In this document: piece after piece, positions 9,773 to 9,778 of the stretch
Position numbering within the stretch: the first letter of the stretch is position 1
Layout: the number at the start of each line of letters is the position of its first letter
Origin: DASWNP01 sp035537095
Lineage (GTDB): Bacteria; Acidobacteriota; Blastocatellia; Pyrinomonadales; Pyrinomonadaceae
Length of the DNA: 9,778 bases
NCBI GenBank assembly: GCA_035537095.1
Contig: DATLMV010000282.1
Location: forward strand, 1-9,778
Direction: 5' to 3'
The notes under the pieces: model-generated
What the model was told of the DNA's origin: nothing
What the model saw: the letters and a program-made list of their open reading frames with translations, nothing else
Databases searched by the model: none
Made by a program: the position numbers and the translations under genes

Positions 9773-9778
9773 CCAGCG

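Overview
All six genes in this window lie on the minus strand, so they read from high to low coordinates. The right two thirds (about 3550-9741) is the end of a type I NADH dehydrogenase (complex I, nuo) operon, in the order nuoL, nuoM, nuoN. These are the three antiporter-like proton-pumping membrane subunits. The rest of the operon, expected upstream of nuoL, would lie beyond base 9778. The left third holds a secreted beta-propeller protein of the SMP-30/gluconolactonase type, a membrane-anchored family 2-like glycosyltransferase, and the N-terminal part of a radical SAM enzyme that runs off the left edge. The glycosyltransferase and radical SAM genes overlap by 11 bases and look like one transcription unit.

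The DNA is GC-rich. The nuoL-nuoM-nuoN order is common in many phyla. The protein style (long NuoL with Ala/Thr/His-rich inserts, radical SAM with a CNAKCETC cluster motif, SMP-30-like secreted propeller) would fit an Acidobacteriota member such as Blastocatellia. That assignment is a guess from resemblance, and no marker here proves it.

Layout: 1-617 radical SAM (partial); 607-1938 glycosyltransferase; 1939-2145 gap with a nearly perfect 25-bp hairpin; 2146-3255 secreted propeller; 3256-3551 gap with a degenerate inverted repeat; 3552-5111 nuoN; 5112-5200 heptamer-repeat gap; 5201-6892 nuoM; 6893-6984 heptamer-repeat gap; 6985-9741 nuoL; 9742-9778 the edge of a further heptamer array.

The most unusual signal is non-coding. 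The spaces in front of nuoL, nuoM and nuoN are built from direct repeats with an exact 7-base period, and each has a different but related unit (roughly CYGAMAN on the coding strand). Where both halves are visible, each array faces an inverted partner, so the gap can fold back on itself. In front of nuoL and nuoM the array runs into the start codon and takes the place where a Shine-Dalgarno site would be. The second unusual signal is NuoL itself. It has 918 residues, against about 613 in E. coli, with three hydrophilic inserts, two of which share a related DNA module.
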